NCBI GenBank assembly: GCA_963575745.1
Contig: CAUYUJ010019615.1
Span: 1,184,075 to 1,248,074 of the forward strand
Origin: Prorocentrum cordatum
Taxonomy: Eukaryota; Sar; Dinophyceae; Prorocentrales; Prorocentraceae
Length of the DNA: 64,000 nucleotides
Direction of reading: 5' to 3'
Position numbers and translations under genes: made by a program. The notes beneath the pieces were generated by a model that did not search any database, had not been told where the DNA came from, and saw only the letters and a list, made by a program, of their open reading frames with translations. Of this stretch, positions 21,505 to 31,839 are shown piece by piece; positions within the stretch are counted from its first letter, which is position 1, and each line of letters opens with the position of its first letter.

Positions 21505-22370
21505 AGTACTGATAGACAGCCGGGTGCGAGCCCCGGGAAGGGCATTTCAATTAAGAACACACAGTGTGGATCAACATCGACAACATTAACAAAGACAATC
21601 GGCACAACAACGACAACGACGGCAACACCACCACCACCGACACCAACAACACCAATAAGAACAGCAACAGCAGCAACAACAATAACCATAATGGTGTGAC
21701 TGTTCGTTCTTATCTGCTCGCGTGCCATTCGAGCCCTCGATACCCGCCCTCTGCGTTTTCGGTTGTATCCTTTTGGGCATACATATAATAAAAACATATC
21801 TGACCTCCAACATGTATTTGCTTCGTGCACCCTAAGGCAAGCGAGAACAGGACGGCTGGAAGGAAAACGCAGAAGGGGAAACACGAGGATGGAACACGAA
21901 AGTGCGTACCAGGATGGGGGGGGTAAAAACAGAAAGCACGTGGCAGAACCCGGCGGGCAGATCGGGCGGGTAGACCCTAACGGGCGGGTCGGAAGGCATG
22001 CCCAGGCAGTCAGGTCGAGCAGGCGGGTTGCCGAAGCGAGCGTTCTGCATGAATCGCGAGGAAGTCTCGAGCGGCAGCTCGATTCCCAAGTAATCCGTTA
22101 GAATTCCAGAGCGAGTGTGTGATCCTGAATGTCGAGTGCGCGGCGTCTGAATAACGTGCCCGACATGGGATCGGGATTCCTGCATACACTGGGTGAAAGC
22201 CCCGCGGGAAACCGCGATTTGGGAATCCATTGTGAGGAATTTCAGGCTGGAGCCGCTGTTGTTGTAAACCAGGTGGCGAAAACACGGTTTGTTGACACTT
22301 CACGCTCCTTTGTGTAAAAGAACAGGACCCGCACCGAGTGATCAGCATTTTATTTGAGAAAGTACAGTGG
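21505..22370. repeat. Composite dispersed repeat, locus 5
   Basis: CAACA-rich tract (21570-21695), module C (21700-21840, CTGTTCGTTCTTATCTGCTC), the GGCGGGTAGACCCTAACGG block also near 16700, module B (22045-22245), then CAACAACAAACC near 22390. GTGATCAGCATTTTATTTGA (22338) is related to sequence near 31020. Confidence 0.7.
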
Positions 22371-22404
22371 TCACAATGAGAGTTCAACAACAAACCATAA
22401 TTTG

Positions 22405-22970
22405 GCAGCGACGACACCAACGTCCGATGGGCGACCCCGCTGAAAGGCGGAACCCATACGGGTGGCAGGTTTGTGGGAACACCAACAGTCAAATAACAAA
22501 CAACGAAGCAATTGTGGCTGAAGCTTTTGGGAACATGTCCAGTTCAAAAACAAGAGAAACAAAACACAACGACCCCAGAGACGCAACCCCGACGTCGCAT
22601 GGGCACCACTGCTGTGAGATGGTATGCATACGGGTGGCAAATGTTGGGGAACACCCGCAGGGAACAACAGATAAAGCACACAACACACACCACATAATCC
22701 AAAGCGCTGGCGGCAGAAACGTCGGGAACGCCCTCCGGGAAACCACGCGAACAACTAACAGCATACATCCTACAGATCATGTGGCGTCGCCCTTCGGACG
22801 ATCAGTCTGTCGCTGGGGTGATTCGTCATGTTTCTGTAGATGTTACACAAGTGTCTGCTACCAGCGCTTTGGGTTCTTGCTTATGAGGTCGTTCCCAAAA
22901 CACCTGCCACCCGTATGGATTCCGCCTCGCAGCGGGGTCGCCCATCGGACGTTGGGGTCGTCGTTGTTTG
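22405..22970. repeat. Inverted array of a ~180-bp repeat
   Basis: CCGATGGGCGACCCCGCTG...ACCCATACGGGTGGCAGG (about 22420-22470) is the inverse of 22890-22960. A second direct copy lies at 22570-22655 (CGCATGGGCACCACTGCTGT ... CATACGGGTGGCAAATG). AGCGCTGGCGGCAGAAACG near 22705 pairs with AGTTTCTGCTACCAGCGCT near 23000. The array is head-to-head around ~22790. Confidence 0.75.
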
Positions 22971-23049
22971 TTTTTATCTCTTGCCCTGAATGTGTTTCCA
23001 AAGTTTCTGCTACCAGCGCTCTTGATTTCCTGGAGGGTGTCCCCATAGT

Positions 23050-23255
23050 CCTCGCACCCCTTCCGAAGGAGGAAGCGATGGAAGAGAAGGAGGGGGAGGG
23101 ATGGGACAACGAGGAGGAGACGAAGCAAGAGGAAGAGGAGGAGACGAAGGAAGAGGAGGAGGAAACGAAGGAATAGGACCTCGGAAGAGGAGGAGGACGA
23201 GGAGGAGGGGGAGGAGACGACGAAGGAAGATGAGGAGAAGGACGACAGTGATGAA
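23050..23255. repeat. (GGA/GAA)n purine tract
   Basis: GGAGGAGACGAAGGAAGAGG-type purines with few interruptions. Confidence 0.85.
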
Positions 23256-23424
23256 GGAAGATGGCGAACAGCAGCGACGGAGGCAAGAGGTAAAAAGGAA
23301 TAGCGCTGAACTCCACCCAGCTTGTTTTGCATCCCAAAGCCTTCGGAGCTTTCCTGGACCGTAATGGAAGCATGTTGAAGCTCTCCGGCCGCCGGGGAAG
23401 TCCCGCGGCAGCACGAGCACGAGC

Positions 23425-23594
23425 ATGCGGAACATGCTGATCTTGCGGCCGCCGCCGTGGGAGTTCCTGGAGCGAGGGCTGCCGGCATCTTTGCGGAAGG
23501 CGTTCTTGGAATCCGACACGAGAACAGAGAGCTCCAGGGCAGAGGCGGAGCAGCTCGCAGCAGAGTTGAATTTCGTGCCGCTTCCCGCCTGCGC
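23425..23594 (+). pseudogene. Fragment of PIF1-like helicase C-terminus
   Basis: The plus frame reads MRNMLILRPPPWEFLERGLP followed by ASLRKAFLESDTRTESSRAE and AEQLAAEL. This matches, with about 80% identity by eye, the end of the helicase pseudogene on the minus strand at 37.2 kb (MRNTLILRPPPREFLERGPP). Only ~55 residues are present and the helicase core is absent, so it is a dead fragment. Upstream sequence is unrelated. Confidence 0.7.
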
Positions 23595-23599
23595 GCGGC

Positions 23600-24415
23600 G
23601 GTGCCCCACTCGAAGCCCGCGGGGTTGCCCCAACGGTTTGGTCTCGCGCGCCAGCGGCTCGCGGGGTTGCCCCGACGGCCTGGCCCGCGGGGTTGTCCCG
23701 ACGGCTTCGCGACGTCGCCATGAGAGATGGTGCCCGTGCTGGCCGAGGCGACGATGGCGCCGAGAAAACCGACGCGCGCGCTCATGCAATAGAAAGTGGA
23801 GGAGGTGGCGGGGGGTGAGAAAAAACAGGAGGGCGAGGAGGGAAAAACGTAGGGAGCGGGAGGAAGGCCTGCGCTTGGGCGAGAAGAAGAATGACGCAGA
23901 GGAAACAGCAAGGACGCCTCACCAATCACGGGGACGACGATGTGGGTTATTTTCACACTAGCCGAGAATGATCATGTGAGGTCTTACCATCGGAGTAATT
24001 TGTTGTTGATGCTCAGTTGGGCGGGCCTAAACCGAATCTGCTTTCTCCGCCTTGTTACTTCACGTTTCCACTTACTCCTTCCGACTGGCGGGCACAGGTT
24101 TCAGCACAGGGGATGCCATGGAATTTGTGGGCACTACTCAGTGCCTCACGGCACGGTGGCTGATTACGTGGGCCGGCCAGGGCCCTACCTCCTTGCATTT
24201 GTCCCATGACATGTTTTTACTTGGGTCGGGGGTGACAAGTCAACCTTTGGACATATCTGTGGGCGCGTTCTGGTCGGACATCCGAGTCGGATCGCGTCGC
24301 GGCGACGGGGAAACGCCAAGAGGCCCTACAGGGAACAAGATCATTCAGAAGTCTCGACCTTCGAAGCTCGACGTTCGAGGAATTGAGGTGCACGAGGAAC
24401 AGGAGATGGATAGAG
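23600..24415. other. No gene recognised
   Basis: Contains three short tandem words, GGTTGCCCCAACGG / GGTTGCCCCGACGG / GGTTGTCCCGACGG (23620-23710), then unique DNA with no identifiable product. Confidence 0.45.
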
Positions 24416-24650
24416 TGAGCAGGAGGATGATGATGATGAGGAGGAGGAGGAGGAGGAGGAGGAGTAGGAGGAGGAGGAGATGGAGACATTGTGGATGGAA
24501 CATGGAGGAGGGAAGAGGAGGAGGAGGGGGAGGAGGAGGAGGAGGAGGAGGAGGAGGAAGAGGAGGAAAAGGAGGAGCAGGATGAGAGAACGGAGGAGAA
24601 TTATAACGAAGAGGAGGAGGAGGAGGAGGAGGAGGAGGAGGAGGGGATGT
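24416..24650. repeat. (GGA)n purine tract
   Basis: Long imperfect GAG/GGA tract broken by GATGATGATG. Confidence 0.95.
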
Positions 24651-24979
24651 TTTGGCGACGAGAAGGGCGCATTGGTTCACGATCCGAGGGGCTGGGGGTC
24701 CGTGCTTTCCTGTCCTCCTCCGACGACGTGTTTTTTTTGGGGGGGGGGTCATTTGGCCCCCGAGGATCTGCACCGTTTCCCTTGCACCAGCTTTCCATCC
24801 TGAAGCGTTTCCAGACGGTTCCAGGGCAAGTAATAGGCTTCTAGAACAGGCAAGCAGACAGAACGTGTCGGCACGGCTTGCTCACTATGTTTAAGGCGCG
24901 ATTCTCATTGAAGAACGCAAGGAGGGGGTGGGAGGAAGATAAGGAGGACACAGACAAGAAAGGAGGATACTGAGGAGCA

Positions 24980-25130
24980 TTAGTGCAGGAGGAGGAGGAG
25001 AAGTTGGAGGACGAGGAGGAGGAGGACGAGGAGTTGGAAAAGGAGGAGGAGAAGAAGGAGAGGGACGAGGAGGAAAAGGAGGAGGAGGAGGAGGAGGATT
25101 GGCGAAGAAGCAGCGGAAAGGAACGGAATG
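24980..25130. repeat. (GGA)n purine tract
   Basis: GGAGGAGGACGAGGAGTTGG-type tract bordering the GGAAT block. Confidence 0.95.
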
Positions 25131-25326
25131 GCACGAAATGGAATGAAGTATCATGGAATGGAATGGAATGGGATGGAATGAAATGGCATGGACTGGGATG
25201 AAATGGGATGGCATGTGATGGCATGGCATGGCATGGAATGGCATAGAGTTGAATGGAATGGAATGGAATGGCATGGAATGGAATGGAATGGAATGGAATG
25301 GAATGGAATGGAATGGAATGGAATGG
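25131..25326. repeat. (GGAAT)n pentanucleotide satellite block
   Basis: About 39 five-base units, mostly GGAAT with GGCAT and GGGAT variants; the last 60 bp are nearly pure. Embedded between two GGA tracts. Confidence 0.95.
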
Positions 25327-25556
25327 GGGAGGAGGGGGCGGAGGAGGAGGAAGAGCGTGAAGAACGGTGGAGGAGGACGAATAGATGAAGATGAAGAGGA
25401 GGAGCAGGCGGCGGAATGGAGGAGGACGAAAGGAGGAGGAGGGGAAGGAGGAAGAGGAGGGAGGAGGAGGAGGAGGAGGAAAAGGACAAGTAGGAGGAGC
25501 AGGAGCAAAGGAGGAGGAGGAGGAGGAGGAGGAGGAGGAGGAGGAGGAGGAGCTCC
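25327..25556. repeat. (GGA)n purine tract
   Basis: GGAGGAGGAGG with GAA/GCA interruptions, ending abruptly at CTCCTCCTCGCCCCCC, which is a short inverted run. Confidence 0.95.
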
Positions 25557-25739
25557 TCCTCGCCCCCCCCCCCCGCGCCCACGCGCGGCCGAGCTCTCGC
25601 GCCCGCGCGCTCGCCCCGCGGCCGTCCCGGCCCGCTTGGGCGCCAGCCGCGGCCCCGCGGCCGCGGGGGGGGCGCGGCCGGCGCGGCCGTCGGCGCCGAG
25701 GCGCCCGACGGTTCTGGGCCAAGCGCAGGGGGGGGTGGG

Positions 25740-25905
25740 TTCGAGTCGGGCGCGTCCCCGTGCAGGAGGAGTGTCCAAAAACAGTTTGGAAGAACAGTCT
25801 GGGGACGATTTCCGGAGTACTTTTTGCATTTTTTAGTTTTTTTGCTATGTTTGATGTTTCCTCCGAGATCCGCCTGTAGGACGACGTGCCCGATCTAAGG
25901 GTGGA
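25740..25905 (+). mobile_element. Introner-like element, family 2, copy B
   Basis: Left arm TCGGGCGCGTCCCCGTGCAG, right arm CCTGTAGGACGACGTGCCCG followed by ATCTAAG; AT-rich core with AACAGTCTGGGGACGATTTC. Same layout as the kinase-KH second intron. The host sequence is GC-rich and unrecognised, so splicing cannot be judged. Confidence 0.75.
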
Positions 25906-26082
25906 TGCAGCCAGCACGAGGGCCAAGAGCAGTACCTCGAATCCTCTTCGTTTCTCGGCTGCGTTCCGGCGTCGAGACGCGTTCCAGCAGCTGCGCCTCG
26001 CCGGGAGCGTTTCGGCGGTGCCCAGACCATCCCGCGAGTGGCCGCCGGAGACCCGAGCTGTGCCCCGAAAGCCAAACTCGCC

Positions 26083-26163
26083 CACGCGCAGAAGGGGGGT
26101 AGGGGGAGGGGAGGAGGCTTCGTAGAAGCGCCGTTGCTTCTCAGAAGGCGCGGGTCCCGCTTA
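26083..26163. repeat. Dispersed repeat, also at 13.0 kb
   Basis: Shares the GCGCA.A.GGGGGGTAGGGGGAGG and AGAAGGCGCGGG words with 13005-13085. Confidence 0.7.
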
Positions 26164-26236
26164 GTTATGCATGTGAGGACAGCGCCGTCTGAAAAAACAG
26201 CCTCTCGATCTGCAATCGATCATTCGGGGGACCTCT

Positions 26237-26434
26237 CGAGCCGAACGAAAGGGGGGGATATGGAAAGGGGGGGTTCGAAATCTGCTGCATGCAGCTGGTT
26301 TCGGCCTCGCCGCCGAGCCCATTCCTCGATACATGGGCGCCTCCTGGCGCCGGGAGGCGTTGGGGAAATCAGCTACGTAAGCTGATTTTCTACCCTACCC
26401 TCTGCTATATCCCCCCCTTTCGTTCCCCCCGAGT
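26237..26434. mobile_element. MITE-like palindromic element, copy 1
   Basis: A 19-bp perfect terminal inverted repeat (GAACGAAAGGGGGGGATAT at 26243-26261; its complement at 26407-26425) bounds ~180 bp packed with internal palindromes: GCTGCATGCAGC, CGCC..CTGGCGCCGGGAGGCG and AATCAGCTACGTAAGCTGATT-type arms. A second copy lies at 45.29-45.49 kb. Confidence 0.75.
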
Positions 26435-26690
26435 GTTCGATCCTCACTCGATCCTTCGGGGGACCAAGTACCTCGGGGACTTCGAAGACTTCGGGGCTCG
26501 GAGTGTTCGATCTTCGGCCAGGTCTCGGAGGTCTTCGAGGACCGCCAGGGCTTCGAGGGCCGAGGTGTTCGATCTTCGAGCGGCCCCCGGAGGAGCGAAT
26601 ACTTCGATGACTTCGAGGCTCGAAGTACGTGATCCTCGATCGATCCTCGGAGGGCCCAGGACCTCGAGGATGCCTCTCGAGGATCAGGAG
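26419..26690. repeat. Tandem repeat, ~70-80-bp unit, about 4 copies
   Basis: GTGTTCGATC(C/T)TC starts units at about 26419, 26499 and 26568, with a related TACGTGATCCTCGATC at 26627. Units share CTTCGAGG/GACTTCGGGGCTCG words. Confidence 0.65.
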
Positions 26691-26762
26691 GAGGGCGGCT
26701 CCCGAGGACGGCCCGTGGCGTCGCGGCGAGAAGGGCCGAAGAGCAGAGAAGTGATGCAGGCG

Positions 26763-26842
26763 ACATGAGGAGGAGGAGGAGGGGGAGGAGGAGGGGGAGG
26801 AGGAGGAGGAGGAGGAGGAGGAGGAGGAGGAGGAGGAGGAGG
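26763..26842. repeat. (GGA)n purine tract
   Basis: Almost pure GGA repeat. Confidence 0.95.
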
Positions 26843-27104
26843 CCCTGAGATCCTGGCGTCGCATTTTTGTTCACAGCGGGCGATTTTGCCATATTTCGAG
26901 CCCCAGGGACCTCACGGATCGATCGGCAGCTGAAAGATTAGGTCCAGGATTCCATTCGGGTTTCGTTGCGATGTTGCATGTGGTCGTGACGTCGGATCTC
27001 AGGAGGAGGAGAGAAGGAGGGGCACGACCAAGTTTGTCAGCTAGCTAAGGCAGGCTCTGGTCGCTTATCCATCCAAGGAGAGTCAATCCAGTGCGCCTTT
27101 TTAA

Positions 27105-28073
27105 ATGTCTCTATCGTTCTCGTGGGCCGAGGACTTCAGGACCGAAGTTCAGGAGTGTTCAGTCAGGGAGGCCCAGGGCAAGGACCCGGACCAGACCAGC
27201 AGCGGCCAGCCACTCGGGAAAGCCGAAAGAGCGCACATCGCCATGCAGCCGGCGTGGCGAGGACAAGGCCGTGCCGATCACCCTGACCGCCACCGCGGCG
27301 CTGGCTCGGGGGGGGTCCGCCCCCGCACACACGGCCGTCCCCCCCGTCCGAGGGCGACGTCCGGGGACGGCCGAGAGGGCAGGCCCCATGGCCGCGACCG
27401 GACGTTCCTGCGAGGGCCCGACCGCCGGAGCCAGCCAGCACCCTCCAGAGGAGGGGGAGGGGGAGGGGGAGGAGAGGGAGGAGGAGGAGGAGGAGGAGGA
27501 GGAGGAGGAGGAGGAGGAGGAGGCGGAGGAGGCGAGAAGGGGGAGGAGTCGAACAGGAGGCGATGGTCTGGAGACGAATGCCACGACCTCAGGGGCCGTG
27601 GCCCGCCATCGCGCGCCAAGTCGCCTGCCGCGTCGCCCGCCGGCAGGAGGAGCAGGGGAGAGCCGGAGAACGAACATGGCAACCGCCGATCAGAGGACGC
27701 CAGCCGCACCCCACTGCCAGACCGAGGGTGGCAACGCATCCGCGCTACAGGACCCGGACTACAGACGTCAGACCGCCCCGGTGTGCCGGTCGACCCAGAC
27801 ACGGAGAAGGGGAAGGAGGACTGCACCATCGCCCACACCATGGTACAACACGCCTGGGAGCTACACGGCGACGTTGATAAGGCCTGGCGGCAGTGGGTTG
27901 ATGGGCTGCAGCAACAGCGACAGAACTCTGACGGATCCCATGGCGTCCCTCTGGACCCACGCGCGCGGACAGAGGACGACTGCAAGGGCTTCCTAAGCAG
28001 CATCTCCCAGACAACGGGGTGCCCACAGGATGCCCCTGGGACGGAATGCAGGCCGCCTTGGTGCACCTGGTAG
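27105..28073 (+). CDS. Unrecognised open frame, possibly part of a broken gene
   Basis: A 322-codon frame. The middle (27440-27540) is a poly-Gly run made by a (GGA)n tract, but the C-terminal third reads like real protein (CTIAHTMVQHAWELHGDVDK, then AWRQWVDGLQQQRQNSDGSH). The apparent coding signal then moves to another frame near 28000 (HLPDNGVPTGCPWDGMQAAL, LVHLVAFLTRQKGHTLNRKD, to a stop at 28348), to a third from 28345 (Ala/Pro/Gln-rich, to 28896) and returns at 29066-29311. Either a gene with undetected introns or a decayed element is possible. No family recognised; no function assigned. Confidence 0.3.
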   Translation: MSLSFSWAEDFRTEVQECSVREAQGKDPDQTSSGQPLGKAERAHIAMQPAWRGQGRADHPDRHRGAGSGGVRPRTHGRPPRPRATSGDGREGRPHGRDRTFLRGPDRRSQPAPSRGGGGGGGGEGGGGGGGGGGGGGGGGGGGEKGEESNRRRWSGDECHDLRGRGPPSRAKSPAASPAGRRSRGEPENEHGNRRSEDASRTPLPDRGWQRIRATGPGLQTSDRPGVPVDPDTEKGKEDCTIAHTMVQHAWELHGDVDKAWRQWVDGLQQQRQNSDGSHGVPLDPRARTEDDCKGFLSSISQTTGCPQDAPGTECRPPWCTW

Positions 28074-28348
28074 CCTTTCTCACCAGGCAGAAAGGGCACA
28101 CTCTCAACAGAAAGGATTACCTGGTCGATCAGGGGACCTACCTGAACCTGAACCTGGGCAAGGACCCGAACAGGTACAGTCAGCAGCACCTCGCGAGCTT
28201 CCTAGCCTCGCAGGGGATGCAGAGCCTGACGGAATACGACACGCCTGGTGCCGACCCGAGTGCCAACGTGAAGTCGATCCACAACAAGATAAGTAAGGGC
28301 ACCAGGCCTTCAGGCCGAGCGCCCAACCCCGGCCACAGCACCGCGTGA
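28019..28348 (+). CDS. Unrecognised open frame, likely the same unit as the previous one
   Basis: No methionine start (the first codon of the frame is GTG); it continues the apparent coding signal of the upstream frame after a phase change. It contains DYLVDQGTYLNLNLGKDPNR and SQQHLASFLASQGMQSLTEY, low-repeat, protein-like sequence. Function unknown. Confidence 0.3.
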   Translation: MPTGCPWDGMQAALVHLVAFLTRQKGHTLNRKDYLVDQGTYLNLNLGKDPNRYSQQHLASFLASQGMQSLTEYDTPGADPSANVKSIHNKISKGTRPSGRAPNPGHSTA

Positions 28349-29065
28349 AATTGCAGGGCGCCGCCACCGCGGCCGAAGCTCCGCCCCAGCCAGAGGCTCC
28401 CAGGGGCACCTTCGCCCAGACGTGGGCAGCAGTGCGACAGAGGGCGCGCCCGCCGCAAAGGCTGGGGGCCCAGCCTGGCAGCTCTGCAGCCCACGCGCCC
28501 CGCCCTACCCAGGACGCTGGCGCGGCCGCACCGTCGCCACCAAGGCAGGAGGCCCGCGTTGGCAGCGGTGGGGTGGAGATTGACTGCTCACCCGACGCCG
28601 AGGCCGCAGGCCAAGACCCCCAGGCAGACCCCAAGAAGGAGTCCCACGCGAGCGACCACGTCCAGGCAGCGGCCAACAGCACAGGCCCAGATCACGCTGA
28701 ACAGGCGACCGCTCAGCTTCCGCGGCGCGAGCAGACCGCGGACGACAACGCCACAGTTGATGCGAAACCAAGTGCGCCCAACACCAGCGACCGCCGTAAC
28801 GGACCGCAGCAAGCGAACCCGAAGACGGACGTGCACGGAAGTCACTTAAGACGGCCGAACAGGGTACAGTCGCCAACCCCAGCACGCATGGATTGAACAC
28901 TCCACCCCCTGGGCAAACTACAAGGGGGGAGGAGCCTCCTCCTCTACCGCCGGCTCGGCTCGTGCCGACCCGGGGGCGCGCGATTGGCACAGGGCCCCGC
29001 GGTCCGATCCTGGCTGTGCCCGCCACGAAGACCCCAGCGACTCGCTATACATTCGGCCCCGTCGG

Positions 29066-29311
29066 ATGATCACCTGGTCCCACGCGTGGAATCACATATC
29101 CAACACGCGTGAGACATGTGCCAAGGTCGTTAACAGGCTAAAGCGGGACTGCCTGCGTAATTGTTTCGTCGAAGGATCAAGCGTTTTCTGCGACGCCAGG
29201 GACAACAGGGCACCAGGAAGAGGGACCTGCAACCCCGAGGGAGAAGACGCCTTCTTCGAGCAGCTTGTGAACGACCTGCATCGCGACTACTTTGACATCC
29301 GCAGGGTATGA
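29066..29311 (+). CDS. Small unrecognised open frame (81 aa)
   Basis: It reads NRLKRDCLRNCFVEGSSVFC, then DARDNRAPGRG and EDAFFEQLVNDLHRDYFDIR before the stop. Composition is protein-like and non-repetitive, with four cysteines. It lies 170 bp after the Ala/Gln-rich frame and 160 bp before the fold-back repeat, so it may be the last exon of the same unit. Confidence 0.3.
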   Translation: MITWSHAWNHISNTRETCAKVVNRLKRDCLRNCFVEGSSVFCDARDNRAPGRGTCNPEGEDAFFEQLVNDLHRDYFDIRRV

Positions 29312-29469
29312 ATGTTGCCGGGAGTTCACGTGTATTGGGAGGCAGTCTGGGGTCGCCAATTGCAGCGCAACGAGCAACAGCGGGACAAAGTCAAGGGCAA
29401 AGGAAATGGTCACGACCCGGGCGGGAGGCTCGGAAGAAGCCCATTGCAGGCGCTTAATTTTTACAAGCG

Positions 29470-30385
29470 GTAACACGAGCCTGCCGCAGGCGCCGAGTTT
29501 TCGTTAAAGCAATGTGGGTGGGTCGCGGGTGGTTCGCGGGTGGGTCGCGGATGGGTCGCGGGGTGGGTCGCGGGTGGGTCGCGGGTGGGTCGCAGGGTGG
29601 GTCGCGGGTGGGTCGCGGGTGGGTCGCGGGTGGGTCGCGGGTAGGTCGCGGGCGTGTCGCGGGTCGGGTCGCGGGCCGGCTCGCGGGTAATTCGCGGGTG
29701 GGTCGCGGGCCCGTTGGCGGGTGGGTCGCGGGTGAATCGCGGATGGGTCGCGGGCTGGGTCGCGAGGTGAGACGACAATAGCAACCAACAAATAACAAGC
29801 ATCAAACAACGAATAGCAAGCAACAAACAACGCAATAACAAAAACATCATGAACAACAATCATTCTAATCAAAGTGAGGGGGCCGAACGGTCATTCATTG
29901 TCCCTGGGTGCGTGGCTGAAGTCAGGATTCGTGGTGAGGATTATGCTTGTTGCGTTGTTGTTGTTATTGTTGCTGCTGCTGCTGTTGTTGTTGGTGGTTG
30001 TTGTTGTTGTCGTCGTCCCCCCCGCGACCCACCCGCGAGAACCACCCCGCGACCTACCCCGCGACCCACCCCGCGACCCACCCCGCGACCCACCCGCGAC
30101 CCACCCGCGACCCACCCGCGACCCACCCGCGACCCACCCGAGACACACCCGCGACCCACCCCGCGACCCACCCCGCGACCCACCCCGCGACCCAACCCGC
30201 GACCCATCCGCGACCATCCACGACCCACCCGCGACCTGTTTGCGACCCATTTGCGACCCACCCGCGACCCACCCGCGACCCACCCGCGACCCAACAGCGA
30301 CTCACCCGCGACCCAGCCGCGACCCACCCGCGACCTGCCCACATTAGTCTAACGAAAAAATCGGCGCCTGCGGCGGGCTCGTTGC
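29470..30385. repeat. ~0.9-kb fold-back element built from 11-bp repeats
   Basis: The left arm has GAGCCTGCCGCAGGCGCCGA, TTTTCGTTA and AATGTGGG, then ~23 units of GGGTCGCGGGT (29518-29770). The right arm is the reverse: ~28 units of CGACCCACCCG (30018-30340), then CCCACATTAGTCTAACGAAA and CGGCGCCTGCGGCGGGCTCG. Even the ~245-bp centre is partly inverted: CAACAAACAAC-rich on the left, GTTGTTGTTG-rich on the right. GCGCCTGCGGCGGGCT occurs once more at 30401. No coding capacity; open frames are repeat artefacts. Confidence 0.85.
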
Positions 30386-30474
30386 ATAATGTGTAAATGT
30401 TTGGCGCCTGCGGCGGGCTTCTCCAGAGTCTGGCAGACTGCCGACGTCCCCACCGCCCCCCTCACTCTTATCCG

Positions 30475-31125
30475 CATCTGCGGGGTGCTACGTAATGATC
30501 GTTCATATTTGCTCGAATTCCAGTCAACACGTATGTACCCCAACTTCTCGATACCCACTCGCTTCGTTTTCGATTGGACACCTTACGGGTATATCTTTCT
30601 TACCTGCAACGCGTATTCAGCGCAGCCCCTAAGGCAGTGGAGGAGAGGACGGATGGAGGCAAGGGATAAGGGGCAGGCGGATTGCCGAAGCGTGCGTCCT
30701 ACATGAATCGCGAGGAAGTCTCGCGCGATAGCGCGATTCCCGAACAAACCGCGTGAAAATCCGCAGCGAGAGCGTTGTCGAGGGCGCGGCGTCTAAATAC
30801 ATTGTGAGGAAGTTCCACGCGAGAGCGCGATTCCTGTATACACTGTGAGGAAGTCCTGCGCGAGAACGCGATTTGTGAACACACTGCGAGGAAGTTTCAG
30901 GCGGGAACCGTTGTTGCTGCAGTGCGGGGTCCAACAACGCAGTTTGGTGACTTTTCATCTTCCGTTGTAAGAATATCAGGGCGCGAGCCCCGAGGGTGGT
31001 TACCGGGCAGGGGGGATCAACCATTTGTTTGAGGGGGAAATGCGAATTCAACAACAATCCGCACCGCGGACCTCACTTCACCACGCGCCCAGGGACAATG
31101 AATGACCGTTCGGCTGGTGGTGGTA
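30475..31125. repeat. Composite dispersed repeat, locus 6
   Basis: Module C (30500-30640, GATCGTTCATATTTGCTCGA ... CTTACCTGCAACGCGTATTC), module B as CCACGCGAGAGCGCGATTCC (30700-30900), then the AACGCAGTTTGGTGAC block. CCCAGGGACAATGAATGACC (31088) is the inverse of 29886-29909, inside the fold-back centre. Confidence 0.7.
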
Positions 31126-31369
31126 TTTCTGAATGTTTAGGTGCCAGAGGCATAAGGAACGGAGTGGGGGGGGAGGATACCAATGATAAAGTCGAAGGAG
31201 GAGAATGAGAGGTTGAGGAGGAGAAGAGGGAGGAATATGAAAATAAAGAGCCAGATGGGTAGGAGGTGTTAGGTCGTGGGTCTTTGGAAACATGGGGCGG
31301 GGTGGGGGCAAGTATTCGTGGCACGCTCTGCGAGGGCCGATTGAGCAGGGTGAGGTATGGCAGGAATGG

Positions 31370-31500
31370 GGGAGGGAAGAGGGAGGAGAAGGCGGAGGAG
31401 GACGAGGACGAGGATGAGGAGGGAGGAGGACGAGGAGGAGGAGGAGGAAGAGGATAAATACAAGCAGGAGAATGATGAGGAGGAGGAGGAGGAGGGACCA
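31370..31500. repeat. (GGA)n purine tract
   Basis: GGAGGACGAGGACGAGGATG-type purines with short interruptions. Confidence 0.85.
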
Positions 31501-31839
31501 GTGCAAACATAAGATGTCATACTCATCAGAGATGGTGGAATAAACCTTCCCTGCAAGCTTTTCCTTCATAGGCCACTACAAGGGATCATTTCCACTGAGG
31601 GAGATGCCTCGCTGGACAACAATTGATTGAAGACCCTGAAGCGTGCAAAACCAACATTCTCAGGGATGCCCACGCCACGAATCAAACTGATTGCTACGTC
31701 CTGGCGTTCCTGAGTCGAGCTAGAACGCAATTTCTGGGACTTCAGCACCGCGAATCATCGTAACTGCTGCGCTCCCACAATCCTGAGTCTTTCCAACAAT
31801 TCCATTGCCAGTACGTTGACCGTGCGGGTACGTTGACCG

